Shown here piece after piece: positions 48,551 through 57,148 of a stretch of 64,000 bases of DNA. Within the stretch, counting starts at the first letter, position 1, and every line of letters begins with the position of its first letter. The translations under genes were made by a program, and so were the position numbers. Source of the DNA: Alphaproteobacteria bacterium (GTDB lineage Bacteria > Pseudomonadota > Alphaproteobacteria > Sphingomonadales > Kordiimonadaceae); assembly GCA_021774735.1 (NCBI GenBank), contig JAJFIS010000021.1, positions 124,001-188,000 of the forward strand, given 5' to 3'. The notes beneath the pieces are model-generated. The model searched no databases. It saw only the letters and a program-made list of their open reading frames with translations, and was not told the origin of the DNA.

Positions 48551-48605
48551 ATCTTTTTTTTGCATTTTATTTTCTGTTTATAAATGGCAGTATTCTACGA
48601 TTTTT
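48551..48605 (+). repeat. Imperfect 55-bp direct repeat, copy A
   Basis: This segment aligns without gaps to 49329-49383, with about 44 of 55 identical positions by hand count. It includes the shared non-A/T features GGC, TTCT and CGATTT. The two copies bracket the orphan gene at 48744-49064. Part of the similarity is due to T-rich composition. Confidence 0.45.
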
Positions 48606-48743
48606 GATGTCATTTGACTCTACTTAAGACGGAAATACTTTCTCTGTTCTTTTGATGGTAGGAAACTGTTAAGTGGGAAAGTGCCACCCAGTTTGTTTTT
48701 GGCTCTTTTGAGCGGTTTAGTGGAAATTAAGTGGGAACAGTTT

Positions 48744-49064
48744 TTATCGGACTTCTAGTACCTCCCAGTTATCTTCATTCTCCTTGTCGCCGCCGTTATA
48801 GCGAAGTTTGCAGCGTGTCCGAAAATCTGCTAACGGACCACCATTCTCTCGCACCTCAAAATACATAACCATGATACCAAGGTCATTAAGTGGTGACGAA
48901 ACTTCCATATTGGAGAAAATTAGCTCTTGAAATGAAAGGCTTTGAATATGCCCTTTGCATTTTTGGTATGCGATACTGTCGCCGGAGGTAAGCCATATAA
49001 CAATCAGCAAAACTAAGATGACAATTGTACATCCTGCGCGTCCTTTTTCGCCGTTGGAAGTCAT
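48744..49064 (-). CDS. Hypothetical membrane-anchored protein
   Basis: No family is recognised. The 106-residue product has one N-terminal membrane helix (CTIVILVLLIVIWLTSG) and a soluble domain of about 75 residues with two cysteines. The domain has beta-strand-like segments (GIMVMYFEVRENGG, RTRCKLRYNG). It is probably anchored with the domain in the periplasm. It lies alone in AT-rich DNA, flanked by repeats, with a TTAAGTGGGAA direct repeat just beyond its 3' end. Confidence 0.6.
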   Translation of the reverse strand: MTSNGEKGRAGCTIVILVLLIVIWLTSGDSIAYQKCKGHIQSLSFQELIFSNMEVSSPLNDLGIMVMYFEVRENGGPLADFRTRCKLRYNGGDKENEDNWEVLEVR

Positions 49065-49590
49065 GATCTACTATCCATAATTAACTGGCAGCCGCAGTCA
49101 CAATTGACTTGTAGCGCAGGAAGTCTACAACACTCGGATATTTGCTCTATTTTTAAGTATAAATTTCTATCAATGCATTAATTATTACTACTTACCTATT
49201 CCCATATTGGCTGACAAGCTCTCTTTTTCCATAAATGATTCCAATGTCAGTGTGAGCTTAAAAAGTATGTAGAAATAAATTCTAATAACCCTCTTTAAAA
49301 CCTCTTAATAGACAAATAAATATTACTTATCTTTTTTATTTATTTTATTTTCCATGTATAAAGGGCTGTTTTCTGCGATTTATTGCATAATTTTTCTCTT
49401 TTTGCGGTGAACTGTGCATTTTTTGCGGTGAGGGGGTGTTGTATTTAGCTAACACACCACCTATATTGAGGATGTAAGCGGAAACGAGCGCCATAAAAAT
49501 AAAGCGCCAAAAATAATCCGCACACGACGACAGAAACAATAACAGGTAAAAAGCCACAAAAGGCAGCCTGATAAAAACGAGGATACTAAA
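49065..49590. other. AT-rich region with repeats, no convincing gene
   Basis: These 526 bases contain copy B of the imperfect repeat (49329-49383) and a short tandem TTTTTGCGGTGA at about 49400-49411 and 49421-49432. A 70-codon minus-strand frame at 49345-49557 lacks a good ribosome binding site and coding character. The right end presumably holds the promoter of the 45-codon gene at 49591. Confidence 0.5.
49329..49383 (+). repeat. Imperfect 55-bp direct repeat, copy B
   Basis: This is the partner of 48551-48605, 778 bases away. It shares ATCTTTTTT, the ATTTTATTTTC core, TATAAA and CGATTT in the same spacing. The two copies may mark the borders of an inserted segment that carries the orphan membrane protein gene. 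Confidence 0.45.
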
Positions 49591-49728
49591 ATGACTAACT
49601 TTACTGATATGGTTCGCGGCACAAGCCGTCAGACACGCACTCCTGCACCAGCTTATAGTGAAACCCGCAGTTGGCGCCGTAACCGCCGTGGTCGGAAATT
49701 AGCAGCACTAGCTTCTATCACTGCCTAA
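49591..49728 (+). CDS. 45-residue basic small protein
   Basis: This 45-codon gene is too short for routine gene finders. ATG is preceded by AACGAGGATACTAAA, a good ribosome binding site. The product is Arg-rich, with TSRQTRTPAPAYSETR followed by SWRRNRRGRKLAALA, and has no membrane helix. A strong terminator follows at 49836. No family is recognised. Codon use looks balanced and unlike the AT-rich DNA before it, which supports a real gene. A regulatory RNA with a coding part is also possible. Confidence 0.6.
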   Translation: MTNFTDMVRGTSRQTRTPAPAYSETRSWRRNRRGRKLAALASITA

Positions 49729-49835
49729 TAATAACAGAATTTAGGCGTATGGCCCCGCCCCCTCTCCCCTTCCCCTAAACTATGGGGCCTGTGATCGAAG
49801 ACATAGACACTCTGCGACCCGCCTAATAAACCGAG

Positions 49836-49869
49836 CGGAGCCCGTTACCCCCGGGCTCCGTTTCTTTTT
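49836..49869 (+). terminator. Rho-independent terminator after the 45-codon gene
   Basis: CGGAGCCCG at 49836-49844 pairs perfectly with CGGGCTCCG at 49852-49860, followed by TTTCTTTTT. It ends the plus-strand transcript of the small basic protein. The 108 bases between stop and stem are C-rich (CCCCGCCCCCTCTCCCC) and look like a structured 3' UTR. Confidence 0.88.
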
Positions 49870-49949
49870 AAGAAGTTATCATCTGAACTTGCCAGTGAGC
49901 TTTAGCCCTCTATATAGTGACCCTAATGATCAACATTGGGATTTAGCGA

Positions 49950-50891
49950 ATGCCTGAGACTGTCGAAATCGTTGAGGTTGGTGCCCGTGATGGGTTGCAA
50001 AATGAAAAAACATCATTTTCCGCAACAGACAAAGTAAAACTTATCAACGGCGCAATTGCTGCTGGGGTTAAAAGGTTAGAAGTTGCCAGCTTCGTTCATC
50101 CTAAATTAGTCCCTCAAATGGCCGATGCAGAAGCGGTAGTGGCGGCCCTGGCAGATAATCCCGATTTAACATATATTGGCCTAGTTTTAAATAAACGTGG
50201 ATTTCTGCGGGCGCTTGCAACGCGGGAAGGCAACAAGCGCGGGGTGGATGAAATTGGCTGTGTCGCGGTGGCCTCCGATGGTTTTGGATTGAAGAACCAG
50301 GCACAAAGTGCTGCGCAATCGGTGGATGTTTGCCGTGAGATGATTTGCATGGCAAAAGACGCGGGCATGAGCGCTCAAGTGACTATTTCGGTGGCTTTTG
50401 GTTGCCCCTTTGATGGCCGAATTGACCCTGAGAGGGTAATTGATATGGCTTGTGCATTAGCGGAGGCGGGTCCACGGGAAATTGCAATAGCAGATACCAT
50501 TGGCGTGGCGGTGCCGGAGCAAGTGACAGCGATGGTTTCAGCCTTAAGGAAGCGCCTGCCAGATATGCCTATTCGTGCCCACTTTCATAACACTCGTAAC
50601 ACCGGTATTGCCAATGCATGGGCGGCTTATACGGCAGGGGCCGCAATCCTTGATGCATCAATAGGCGGTTTGGGTGGTTGTCCCTTTGCGCCTAAGGCCA
50701 CCGGCAATATTGCTACAGAAGATTTGCAATATTTACTGAGCGAATCATCCGTGGAAACAGGTTTGCAGCTAAACCGTTTGATAACATTATCACATTGGGT
50801 CGAAAAAACCCTTGGCCGGGTTCCGCCGTCCATGGTGGCACAAGCTGGTGGTTTTCCAATAATTGAGGATGGACATAGTGACCGAACTTGA
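49950..50891 (+). CDS. Hydroxymethylglutaryl-CoA lyase
   Basis: The 313-residue TIM-barrel enzyme splits HMG-CoA into acetyl-CoA and acetoacetate, the last step of leucine catabolism. The N-terminal VEVGARDGLQNE binds the metal and substrate. The catalytic cysteine loop is GGLGGCPFAPKATGN, and the metal-binding HFHNTRNTG is present. Acetoacetate could be activated by the CoA-transferase at 19067-20397. The cupin gene overlaps its 3' end. Confidence 0.94.
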   Translation: MPETVEIVEVGARDGLQNEKTSFSATDKVKLINGAIAAGVKRLEVASFVHPKLVPQMADAEAVVAALADNPDLTYIGLVLNKRGFLRALATREGNKRGVDEIGCVAVASDGFGLKNQAQSAAQSVDVCREMICMAKDAGMSAQVTISVAFGCPFDGRIDPERVIDMACALAEAGPREIAIADTIGVAVPEQVTAMVSALRKRLPDMPIRAHFHNTRNTGIANAWAAYTAGAAILDASIGGLGGCPFAPKATGNIATEDLQYLLSESSVETGLQLNRLITLSHWVEKTLGRVPPSMVAQAGGFPIIEDGHSDRT

Positions 50892-51321
50892 AACAATCAT
50901 AGAAAAACTGGGCCTGAGCCCTCACCCTGAGGGGGGCTATTACCGCCGTACTTATTGCAATGAGGTGAGGCATGATGGGCGCGGGGCCGCATCCGCAATT
51001 TATTTTCTGCTGGAAGGCGGCACCCCGTCCTTGTGGCACCGGACGGACGGCGATGAGCTTTGGTTCTGGCATATGGGGGCAGCTTTAAAGCTAGACATGT
51101 GCGAGGACGGAAGCCGTAATGTGGCAACAACTATCCTTGGGCCAAGCATGGTTGAGGGCCATATATTTCAAACTTATGTGCCCGCAAACCAGTGGCAACG
51201 GGCTGAAAGTGTGGGGGAATGGACGCTGGTTAGCTGTGCGGTTAGCCCAGAGTTCCTCTTTGATAGTTATGAACTTATCCAGGATGCTAGTTGGATGCCA
51301 GGCGACCCTGTTCCTAGCTAG
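50878..51321 (+). CDS. DUF985-type cupin protein
   Basis: The 147-residue single-domain cupin has the DUF985 opening LGLSPHPEGGYYRRTY and the motifs IYFLLEGGTPSLWHR and DELWFWHMGAALKL. Its function is not established; the fold suggests sugar or small-molecule binding. GTG 50878 lies eight bases after GAGGA and overlaps the lyase stop; ATG 50869 is an alternative. It overlaps the convergent cysQ stop by eight bases. Confidence 0.85.
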   Translation: MTELETIIEKLGLSPHPEGGYYRRTYCNEVRHDGRGAASAIYFLLEGGTPSLWHRTDGDELWFWHMGAALKLDMCEDGSRNVATTILGPSMVEGHIFQTYVPANQWQRAESVGEWTLVSCAVSPEFLFDSYELIQDASWMPGDPVPS

Positions 51322-52129
51322 CAATTGTTGGCGGCGAATAATTAACATCTGCCACACAAATGAACCATGGGTTTAAAAAGGTCGTAGTGTCTTTGGCATA
51401 ACTAAGTGGTGTGCCATCGGTGTTGAGCACATTACCGCCCGCTGCCATTAATACGGCATGAGCAGCAGCCGTATCCCATTCGCATGTGGGGCCTAGCCGT
51501 GGGTAAAGGTCTGCTTCACCTGTTGCCAGTAAGCAGAATTTTAAGCTGCTGCCAATGGAGATATTTTTTGATCCCGGAAAATGCTCCAAATAGCTCTCAA
51601 GTTCAGGTGAACGATGGGATTTAGACGCAACAATGGTCATCTGTGTGCTATTCACCGGGCGGGTTTTAATTCCACGCTGGTTTAACAAAAGGCCATCAGC
51701 CACTTCTGCTTGCCATGCCCCTTCACCGACAATACCCCAGAAAATGCGGCCAACCGCAGGGGCGTAAACAACACCAGCTTTTGGTGTTCTATTTTCTATA
51801 AGGCCAATATTTACCGTAAAATCACCGCCGCGTTTAACAAATTCCTTGGTGCCGTCAAGGGGGTCAACGAGCCAAAATAACCCCGCCGATATGTCTGGTA
51901 TATTGCCGCCTGATGCTGCCTCTTCACCGACCATTGGAATATGCGGTGCAATGCGGTCAAGTGCGGCCTCTATGATCTCTTCACCTCGACGATCAGCTTC
52001 GGTCACAGGGGATGCATCAGATTTTTCATAGACTGAAAAATCAGTATCATAGATCGTCATAATATCTTTGCCAGCATCAAGAACTGCCTGAATAAGGCCC
52101 TGCATCATATGGGATATTTCGTGTGGCAT
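51314..52129 (-). CDS. cysQ: 3'(2'),5'-bisphosphate nucleotidase CysQ
   Basis: The 271-residue inositol-monophosphatase-fold enzyme recycles PAP formed during sulfate assimilation. Metal-site motifs are MVGEEAASGG, FWLVDPLDGTKEF and the C-terminal CEWDTAAAHAVLMAAGG. It is divergent from chpT with a 200-base gap. The substrate assignment follows from the CysQ-like WLVDPLDGTKEF pattern and is likely but not certain. Confidence 0.9.
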   Translation of the reverse strand: MPHEISHMMQGLIQAVLDAGKDIMTIYDTDFSVYEKSDASPVTEADRRGEEIIEAALDRIAPHIPMVGEEAASGGNIPDISAGLFWLVDPLDGTKEFVKRGGDFTVNIGLIENRTPKAGVVYAPAVGRIFWGIVGEGAWQAEVADGLLLNQRGIKTRPVNSTQMTIVASKSHRSPELESYLEHFPGSKNISIGSSLKFCLLATGEADLYPRLGPTCEWDTAAAHAVLMAAGGNVLNTDGTPLSYAKDTTTFLNPWFICVADVNYSPPTIAS

Positions 52130-52332
52130 GATGATATAAACCTTTTATTTTTTTGATCGATCTGGGTAAGTAAAAATATGTGTTTGGTGAAATTTCATTA
52201 AAATGGTCTAGGCAGTTTGTTCCTGACAGGCTATGTTTGCTACTCAAAAGGGTTGGGTGCAAGTATTTTCTTTGTAAATGCGGCATTCTTAAATTTAGTA
52301 TTTCTAACGTATATTACTCATGGGAAATATAA

Positions 52333-52968
52333 ATGACTGATATCGATTTTGCCGCCGTGCTTTGCTCTCGTCTATGTCACGATTTGGTTAGTCCGGTTGG
52401 GGCCATGTCTAATGGTTTGGAAATATTAAATGAGGAAACAGATGCCTCAATGCAGGAACAGGTTATGGACCTGTTGCAGAAGTCAACGCGCCAAACAACC
52501 AATAAACTACAGTTCTTTCGCTTAGCCTTTGGGGCAGGGGGCGGCTTTTCGAGCCAACTTGATATGCGAGAAGCTGAAAAGGCGCTTTTTGCTTATTTTG
52601 AAGGTAGCAGGGTTAATTTGATTTGGAATGTGCCCTTGCCGCATGTGTCAAAACAAATGGTAAAGTTTCTGTTGAATACGGCTATGGTTTCGGGTGAAAG
52701 TATGATCAGAGGTGGTGATTTAAACGTTAATATGTCTGAAAAAGACAATAAAATTCACCTATTTATCACGGCGCAAACCCCTCGTTTTCTGATGGCAGAC
52801 ACAATCCGAGATGCTTTAATGGGGGATATGGAAGAATCTTTATTGGACCCCCGCACGGCACCAGCCTATTTGGCAGGACAAGTTGCCCGGGAGCTAAATG
52901 GTACAATAAGCGTTCTAAAAGTTACGGAGGAGGAAACGCATATTCAGGCTATTCTCGATAAAGAATGA
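52333..52968 (+). CDS. chpT: Histidine phosphotransferase ChpT
   Basis: The 211-residue protein matches ChpT, which relays phosphate from the kinase CckA to CtrA and CpdR. The helix with the phospho-accepting His is in LCSRLCHDLVSPVGAMSNGLE, and the C-terminal half is an inactive HATPase-like fold. Its gene is placed directly before the chemotaxis operon and 6 kb from ctrA. CckA itself is not in this window. The ATG at 52333 is the natural start. Confidence 0.88.
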   Translation: MTDIDFAAVLCSRLCHDLVSPVGAMSNGLEILNEETDASMQEQVMDLLQKSTRQTTNKLQFFRLAFGAGGGFSSQLDMREAEKALFAYFEGSRVNLIWNVPLPHVSKQMVKFLLNTAMVSGESMIRGGDLNVNMSEKDNKIHLFITAQTPRFLMADTIRDALMGDMEESLLDPRTAPAYLAGQVARELNGTISVLKVTEEETHIQAILDKE

Positions 52969-53156
52969 AAATAAGCCCAACTTCTTGCCGTGATATTTTC
53001 TCAAAGTAATATTTTATCGCATTATCAGATTGATTTGTTGCTAAACTTTACATCATTTTAACCCTTTACCTAGATTGTCTGACTATGGGCAGTTAGTCAT
53101 GACCAATTAGAGCACATGGTGGATACCATTTGTTTTTGCAGTAAAGGCGATTGAAT

Positions 53157-56100
53157 ATGGATGATCTTTTAAATGAATTCTTGACCGAGACAGGCGAGAG
53201 TATTGATGTTGTTGATGTGGAAATTGTCAAACTTGAACAGGACCCCAGCAACAAGCCGGTAATTGATAATATCTTCCGGCTCGTTCACACCATTAAGGGC
53301 ACATGTGGGTTTTTAGGCTTGCCTCGATTAGAATCGGTCGCCCATTCAGCAGAAAATGTACTGAGTAAATTCCGAGATGGTGAACTTGAAGTAACGCAGG
53401 ATAGTGTCACCATCATATTGGAAAGCTTGGACTGTATTAAAGAAATTCTCGCTGCCATTGAAGCTACAGAGGAAGAACCTGAGGGTGATGACAGTGATCT
53501 CATTGGCCGATTAGATGCTATTGCCGCAGGTGAAACATCTGGTGCTTCTGCGCCGCCTGAGCCTTCTGAACCCGATACGGTTGAAGGCGAAATTGTTGAT
53601 GTTGACTCAGGCCGAAGTTTGAAACCTGGTGAAGTTTCCCTTGAAGAGCTGGAAGCAGCATTTGCTTCTGCACCGGGTCCAGAAGAAAGCGAAGTGGCTG
53701 AAACACCCGCCGCATCTGATGAAGCAACATCAGGTAGTTTGTATGACCGGATTGGTGGGGAAGATACGCTGGCCGTTGTTGCGCATATTATTTCTAATAA
53801 ATTGATAAATCATTCAACATTATCAGCCTTTTTTGGCGGGCAGGATGCAGAGGCTTTAAAATCCATGTTTATGGGACTTCTTGCCGCATTATACCAAGAC
53901 CAAGCGGATGTGGCTGAGAGTGTAGGGGGGCATCTGACAAATGATGCGAGCTTTGGTGACATGCAATTTGATGCCCTTACTGCGGTGGTATCAGAGGCCA
54001 TGAAGGAATGCCAGGTTGCCGCAGACTTCTGTGATGAAGCTACGATGGCGATGGAGCTCGTTCGCGATGTTGCCACCTCGGCAGCGCAGGCGGAAGTGGC
54101 TAAGAAAGCCAAGGCGGAGAAATCCAAAGCTTCCGCACCCGCAGCTGGTGGGGATGGCCGCAAAATAACCCAGTCCATCAGGGTTAGTGTTGACCTGTTA
54201 GAAGACTTAATGAATATGGTTTCAGAGCTAGTGCTGACCCGCAATCAGCTAATGCAAATATGCCGTAATCAAGAAGATAATGAGCTGCTAGTTCCCTTGC
54301 AACGCTTAAGCCAATGCACCACGGAGCTACAAGAGGGGGTAATGAAGACGCGCATGCAGCCGATTGGCAATGCCTGGGCGAAATTGCCGCGTATAGTTAG
54401 AGATTTAACAGTAGAACTAGATAAGAAAATTGACCTGCAAATGTTGGGTGCGGATACTGAATTAGACCGTCAAGTGCTGGAATTAATTAAAGATCCACTT
54501 ACACATATGGTACGAAATTCAGCGGATCATGGCATTGAGATGCCCAATGAGCGCTTAGCCCTTGGTAAAAAAGAAACCGGGACTATTCGCTTAAATGCTT
54601 ATCATGAAGGTGGCCACATTATCATTGAGATAACTGATGATGGTCGCGGTTTGAGCGCTAGTAAATTAATACCTAAAATTCTGGAAAAAGGTTTAGCTAC
54701 ACAGGCTGAGCTTGATGAAATGTCAGAAGCTCAAATTCAGAGATTTATTTTTCACGCAGGGTTTTCAATGGCGGCCAAAGTTACCAGCGTATCGGGTCGT
54801 GGGGTTGGAATGGATGTTGTAAGGTCCAATATTGAGAAAATTGGCGGTACCATTGATATGTCCTCAACAGAGGGCAAAGGCACAACCTTCCTCATTAAAA
54901 TTCCTCTGACCTTGGCCATTGTTTCAGCTCTTATTGTTCAGGCCCAGGGTAATCGTTTTGCTATCCCACAGATCAGTGTTCTCGAACTAGTGCGGGCCGC
55001 TGAAGGCAGCGAGTATGAAATAGAAAATATTAATGATGCACCGGTTGTGAGGCTGCGTAATCGCTTGTTACCACTTGTGTATTTAAATGATGTTTTGGGA
55101 CTTAAGCGTGATGATCAAAGCGCAGATTCAGAAGAAGATAAAAAAGATGATGGTACTACTGATGAGGACTTTATTGTTGTCGCTCAGGTAGGGTCTTATA
55201 TCTTTGGTATTGTGGTTGACCAAGTATTTGACACCGAAGAAATTGTCGTCAAGCCTGTGGCACCCATTTTGAAAGATCTACCAATTTATTCCGGAAATAC
55301 GATTTTGGGTGACGGTAGCGTTATCATGATCATTGATACAAATGGGGTTGCCTATGCATCCAATGCAGGCGCTACAGAGCAAGAAAGCGAAGACCAGCAA
55401 GAAGATGATGTGACTGAAAAAGCAATGGATGACACCGATAGCTTATTATTGTTCAGGGCTGGGAACGGAAATCCAAAAGCTGTTATGCTTTCGCTGGTTG
55501 CGCGCTTAGAAGATTTTCCTGTTGAGGACTTTGAAGATTCTAATGGTCGTTATGTGGTCCAATACCGCGGATCTCTAATGCCGATTGTGATGGCAGACCC
55601 TTCTATGACATTAACTGATAAGACCCGGCAGCCAGTTCTTGTATTCTCAGACGGGGAATATACCATGGGCTTAGCAGTTGAAAAAATATTAGACATTGTG
55701 GAAGCAGAACTTAACCTTAATCTTGGCTCTGCAACCCCAGGCATTGTTGGTTCAGCCATAATCGAAGATAAAGCAACAGAGGTCATTGATGTTACCTACT
55801 TCCTGTCTCAGGCCTTTGCCAATTGGCTCGAAAAGCGAGATGCAATAGACGAGAGTTCAACAATTCAAAAGCCTCGTATTTTACTTATTGACGATAGTGA
55901 CTTCTTCCGCAATATGTTGAAACCATTGCTGTCAGTTGCGGGTTATCAAGTGAGCGCTGTTTCATCTGCTCAAGCCGCGCTTGATATGCGCGAAGCCGGA
56001 GTGATGTTTGATATGATCGTCTCAGATATCGAAATGCCAGAGATTAGTGGCTTTGATTTTGCCAAGTCGGTTAAATCAGACCCCCGTTGGTCGTCAGTAC

Positions 56101-56249
56101 CGCTTGTTGCCTTGTCAGCCTTGACAAGTGAGCGTGATCTTGAGCGTGGCAGAGCAGTTGGCTTTGATGACTATGTCGCTAAGTTCGATAAAGAAACCTT
56201 ACTGCAAGCTTTATCAATGCAGTTGAAAATTCAAGGAGATGCAGCATGA
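53157..56249 (+). CDS. cheA: Hybrid chemotaxis kinase CheA with globin-like insert and C-terminal receiver
   Basis: This protein is 1030 residues, much longer than usual CheA. Domains in order: Hpt (1-105, His44 in LVHTIKGTCGF); acidic linker; a segment resembling group-I truncated globins (about 194-308, SLYDRIGGEDTLAVV ... STLSAFFGG ... MQFDALTAVV); dimerisation helices (about 336-400); HATPase (about 440-590, HMVRNSADHGIE, DDGRGL, GRGVGMDVV); CheW domain (to about 735); a second divergent CheW-like domain (about 760-895); and a receiver (about 905-1028, Asp in VSDIEMP). No P2 domain is recognised, and the globin-like part occupies its place. The ATG at 53157 follows AAAGGCGA. The stop overlaps cheW by four bases. 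Confidence 0.95.
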   Translation: MDDLLNEFLTETGESIDVVDVEIVKLEQDPSNKPVIDNIFRLVHTIKGTCGFLGLPRLESVAHSAENVLSKFRDGELEVTQDSVTIILESLDCIKEILAAIEATEEEPEGDDSDLIGRLDAIAAGETSGASAPPEPSEPDTVEGEIVDVDSGRSLKPGEVSLEELEAAFASAPGPEESEVAETPAASDEATSGSLYDRIGGEDTLAVVAHIISNKLINHSTLSAFFGGQDAEALKSMFMGLLAALYQDQADVAESVGGHLTNDASFGDMQFDALTAVVSEAMKECQVAADFCDEATMAMELVRDVATSAAQAEVAKKAKAEKSKASAPAAGGDGRKITQSIRVSVDLLEDLMNMVSELVLTRNQLMQICRNQEDNELLVPLQRLSQCTTELQEGVMKTRMQPIGNAWAKLPRIVRDLTVELDKKIDLQMLGADTELDRQVLELIKDPLTHMVRNSADHGIEMPNERLALGKKETGTIRLNAYHEGGHIIIEITDDGRGLSASKLIPKILEKGLATQAELDEMSEAQIQRFIFHAGFSMAAKVTSVSGRGVGMDVVRSNIEKIGGTIDMSSTEGKGTTFLIKIPLTLAIVSALIVQAQGNRFAIPQISVLELVRAAEGSEYEIENINDAPVVRLRNRLLPLVYLNDVLGLKRDDQSADSEEDKKDDGTTDEDFIVVAQVGSYIFGIVVDQVFDTEEIVVKPVAPILKDLPIYSGNTILGDGSVIMIIDTNGVAYASNAGATEQESEDQQEDDVTEKAMDDTDSLLLFRAGNGNPKAVMLSLVARLEDFPVEDFEDSNGRYVVQYRGSLMPIVMADPSMTLTDKTRQPVLVFSDGEYTMGLAVEKILDIVEAELNLNLGSATPGIVGSAIIEDKATEVIDVTYFLSQAFANWLEKRDAIDESSTIQKPRILLIDDSDFFRNMLKPLLSVAGYQVSAVSSAQAALDMREAGVMFDMIVSDIEMPEISGFDFAKSVKSDPRWSSVPLVALSALTSERDLERGRAVGFDDYVAKFDKETLLQALSMQLKIQGDAA
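53730..54074 (+). other. Truncated-globin-like region inside cheA
   Basis: This region encodes about residues 194-308 of the CheA above. It reads like the A-B-E-F-G-H helices of trHbN proteins: SLYDRIGG, then LAVVAHIISNKL, FFGG, LLAALY and FDALTAVVSEAM. The B10 tyrosine position is Ile. A histidine (GGHLTND) lies two residues from the usual proximal-His spacing. Haem binding is therefore uncertain, and the segment may be a haem-free globin fold. Confidence 0.6.
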
Positions 56250-56728
56250 ATGACCTTGTAGTACGGGATGATTTGAGTGTTGTTGCTAATGGAAAGCAAG
56301 ATTTTGTAACTATTTATTTAGCAGGCCAGTTGCTAGGCATTCCGGTTTTAGCAGTTCATGACGTTCTGAATGCCCAGAAAATTACACCAATACCTTTGGC
56401 CCCCGATTGGGTGGCAGGTGTCTTAAACTTGCGAGGTAAGATTGTTACTGCCATCAGCTTGAGAAGGCGGTTAAATTTACCGGCAAGAAAGCCTGATGAG
56501 AAGAGCATGTCAGTGGTGATAGAACATAATGACGAGCCCTACAGCCTTCAAATTGATAAAGTTGGTGAAGTCTTATCCTTGGATGATAGTTTGTTCGAGA
56601 AGAATCCAAACACGCTTGATGCATGTTGGAGAGAGGTTAGTCGGGGTATTTACCGACTTGAAGATACACTGATGGCTGTTTTAGATGTTGATAAATTACT
56701 CGAAACAACCAATGCTGTTGCTGCATAG
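56246..56728 (+). CDS. cheW: Chemotaxis coupling protein CheW
   Basis: The 160-residue single-domain CheW links receptors to CheA. Conserved segments are LAGQLLGIPVLAVHDVL, WVAGVLNLRGKIVTAISLR and DEPYSLQIDKVGEVL. The start overlaps the cheA stop by four bases (ATGA), so both are made together. No receptor gene is in the window, so signals must come from receptors encoded elsewhere. Confidence 0.95.
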   Translation: MNDLVVRDDLSVVANGKQDFVTIYLAGQLLGIPVLAVHDVLNAQKITPIPLAPDWVAGVLNLRGKIVTAISLRRRLNLPARKPDEKSMSVVIEHNDEPYSLQIDKVGEVLSLDDSLFEKNPNTLDACWREVSRGIYRLEDTLMAVLDVDKLLETTNAVAA

Positions 56729-56770
56729 TAAATGCATATAGGAAGTACGATTAAAAAGGGTGACCACTAG

Positions 56771-57136
56771 ATGAAACAATGTCTTGTTGTAGACGATTCT
56801 AAAGTAATTCGCCGAGTCGCTCGGCGCATTTTAGAGGAGCTTAATTTTGAGGTTGAAGAAGCTGTTGACGGTAAGGACGCGCTTGAAAAATCTTTGAGCA
56901 ATACACCGGCTGTAGTTTTATTAGACTGGAACATGCCAGTTATGGATGGATTGGAATATTTAAAAGCAATGCGGGCAAGTCCTAATATTGCCCAGCCCAT
57001 TGTTGTATTTTGTACCACTGAAAATGACATGTCGCATATTAGGGCTGCAATTGAAGCCGGCGCAAATGAATATATTATGAAACCCTTTGATCGTGAAATT
57101 ATTGAAGCAAAATTTTCCCAATGTGGTTTGCTCTAA
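56771..57136 (+). CDS. cheY: Single-domain response regulator CheY
   Basis: The 121-residue receiver has the acidic pocket VVDDSK, phospho-acceptor Asp in VVLLDWNMP and Lys in YIMKPFD. It would carry the signal from CheA to the flagellar motor. It follows cheW with a 42-base gap and precedes cheB by 12 bases. Another CheY-like partner of the hybrid kinase is possible elsewhere. Confidence 0.95.
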   Translation: MKQCLVVDDSKVIRRVARRILEELNFEVEEAVDGKDALEKSLSNTPAVVLLDWNMPVMDGLEYLKAMRASPNIAQPIVVFCTTENDMSHIRAAIEAGANEYIMKPFDREIIEAKFSQCGLL

Positions 57137-57148
57137 AAGGTTTGACAC

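Noticed and set aside
49345-49557. 70-codon minus-strand frame in the AT-rich gap
   Set aside because: There is no good ribosome binding site, it overlaps a repeat copy and a tandem motif, and it has no protein-like features beyond hydrophobicity.
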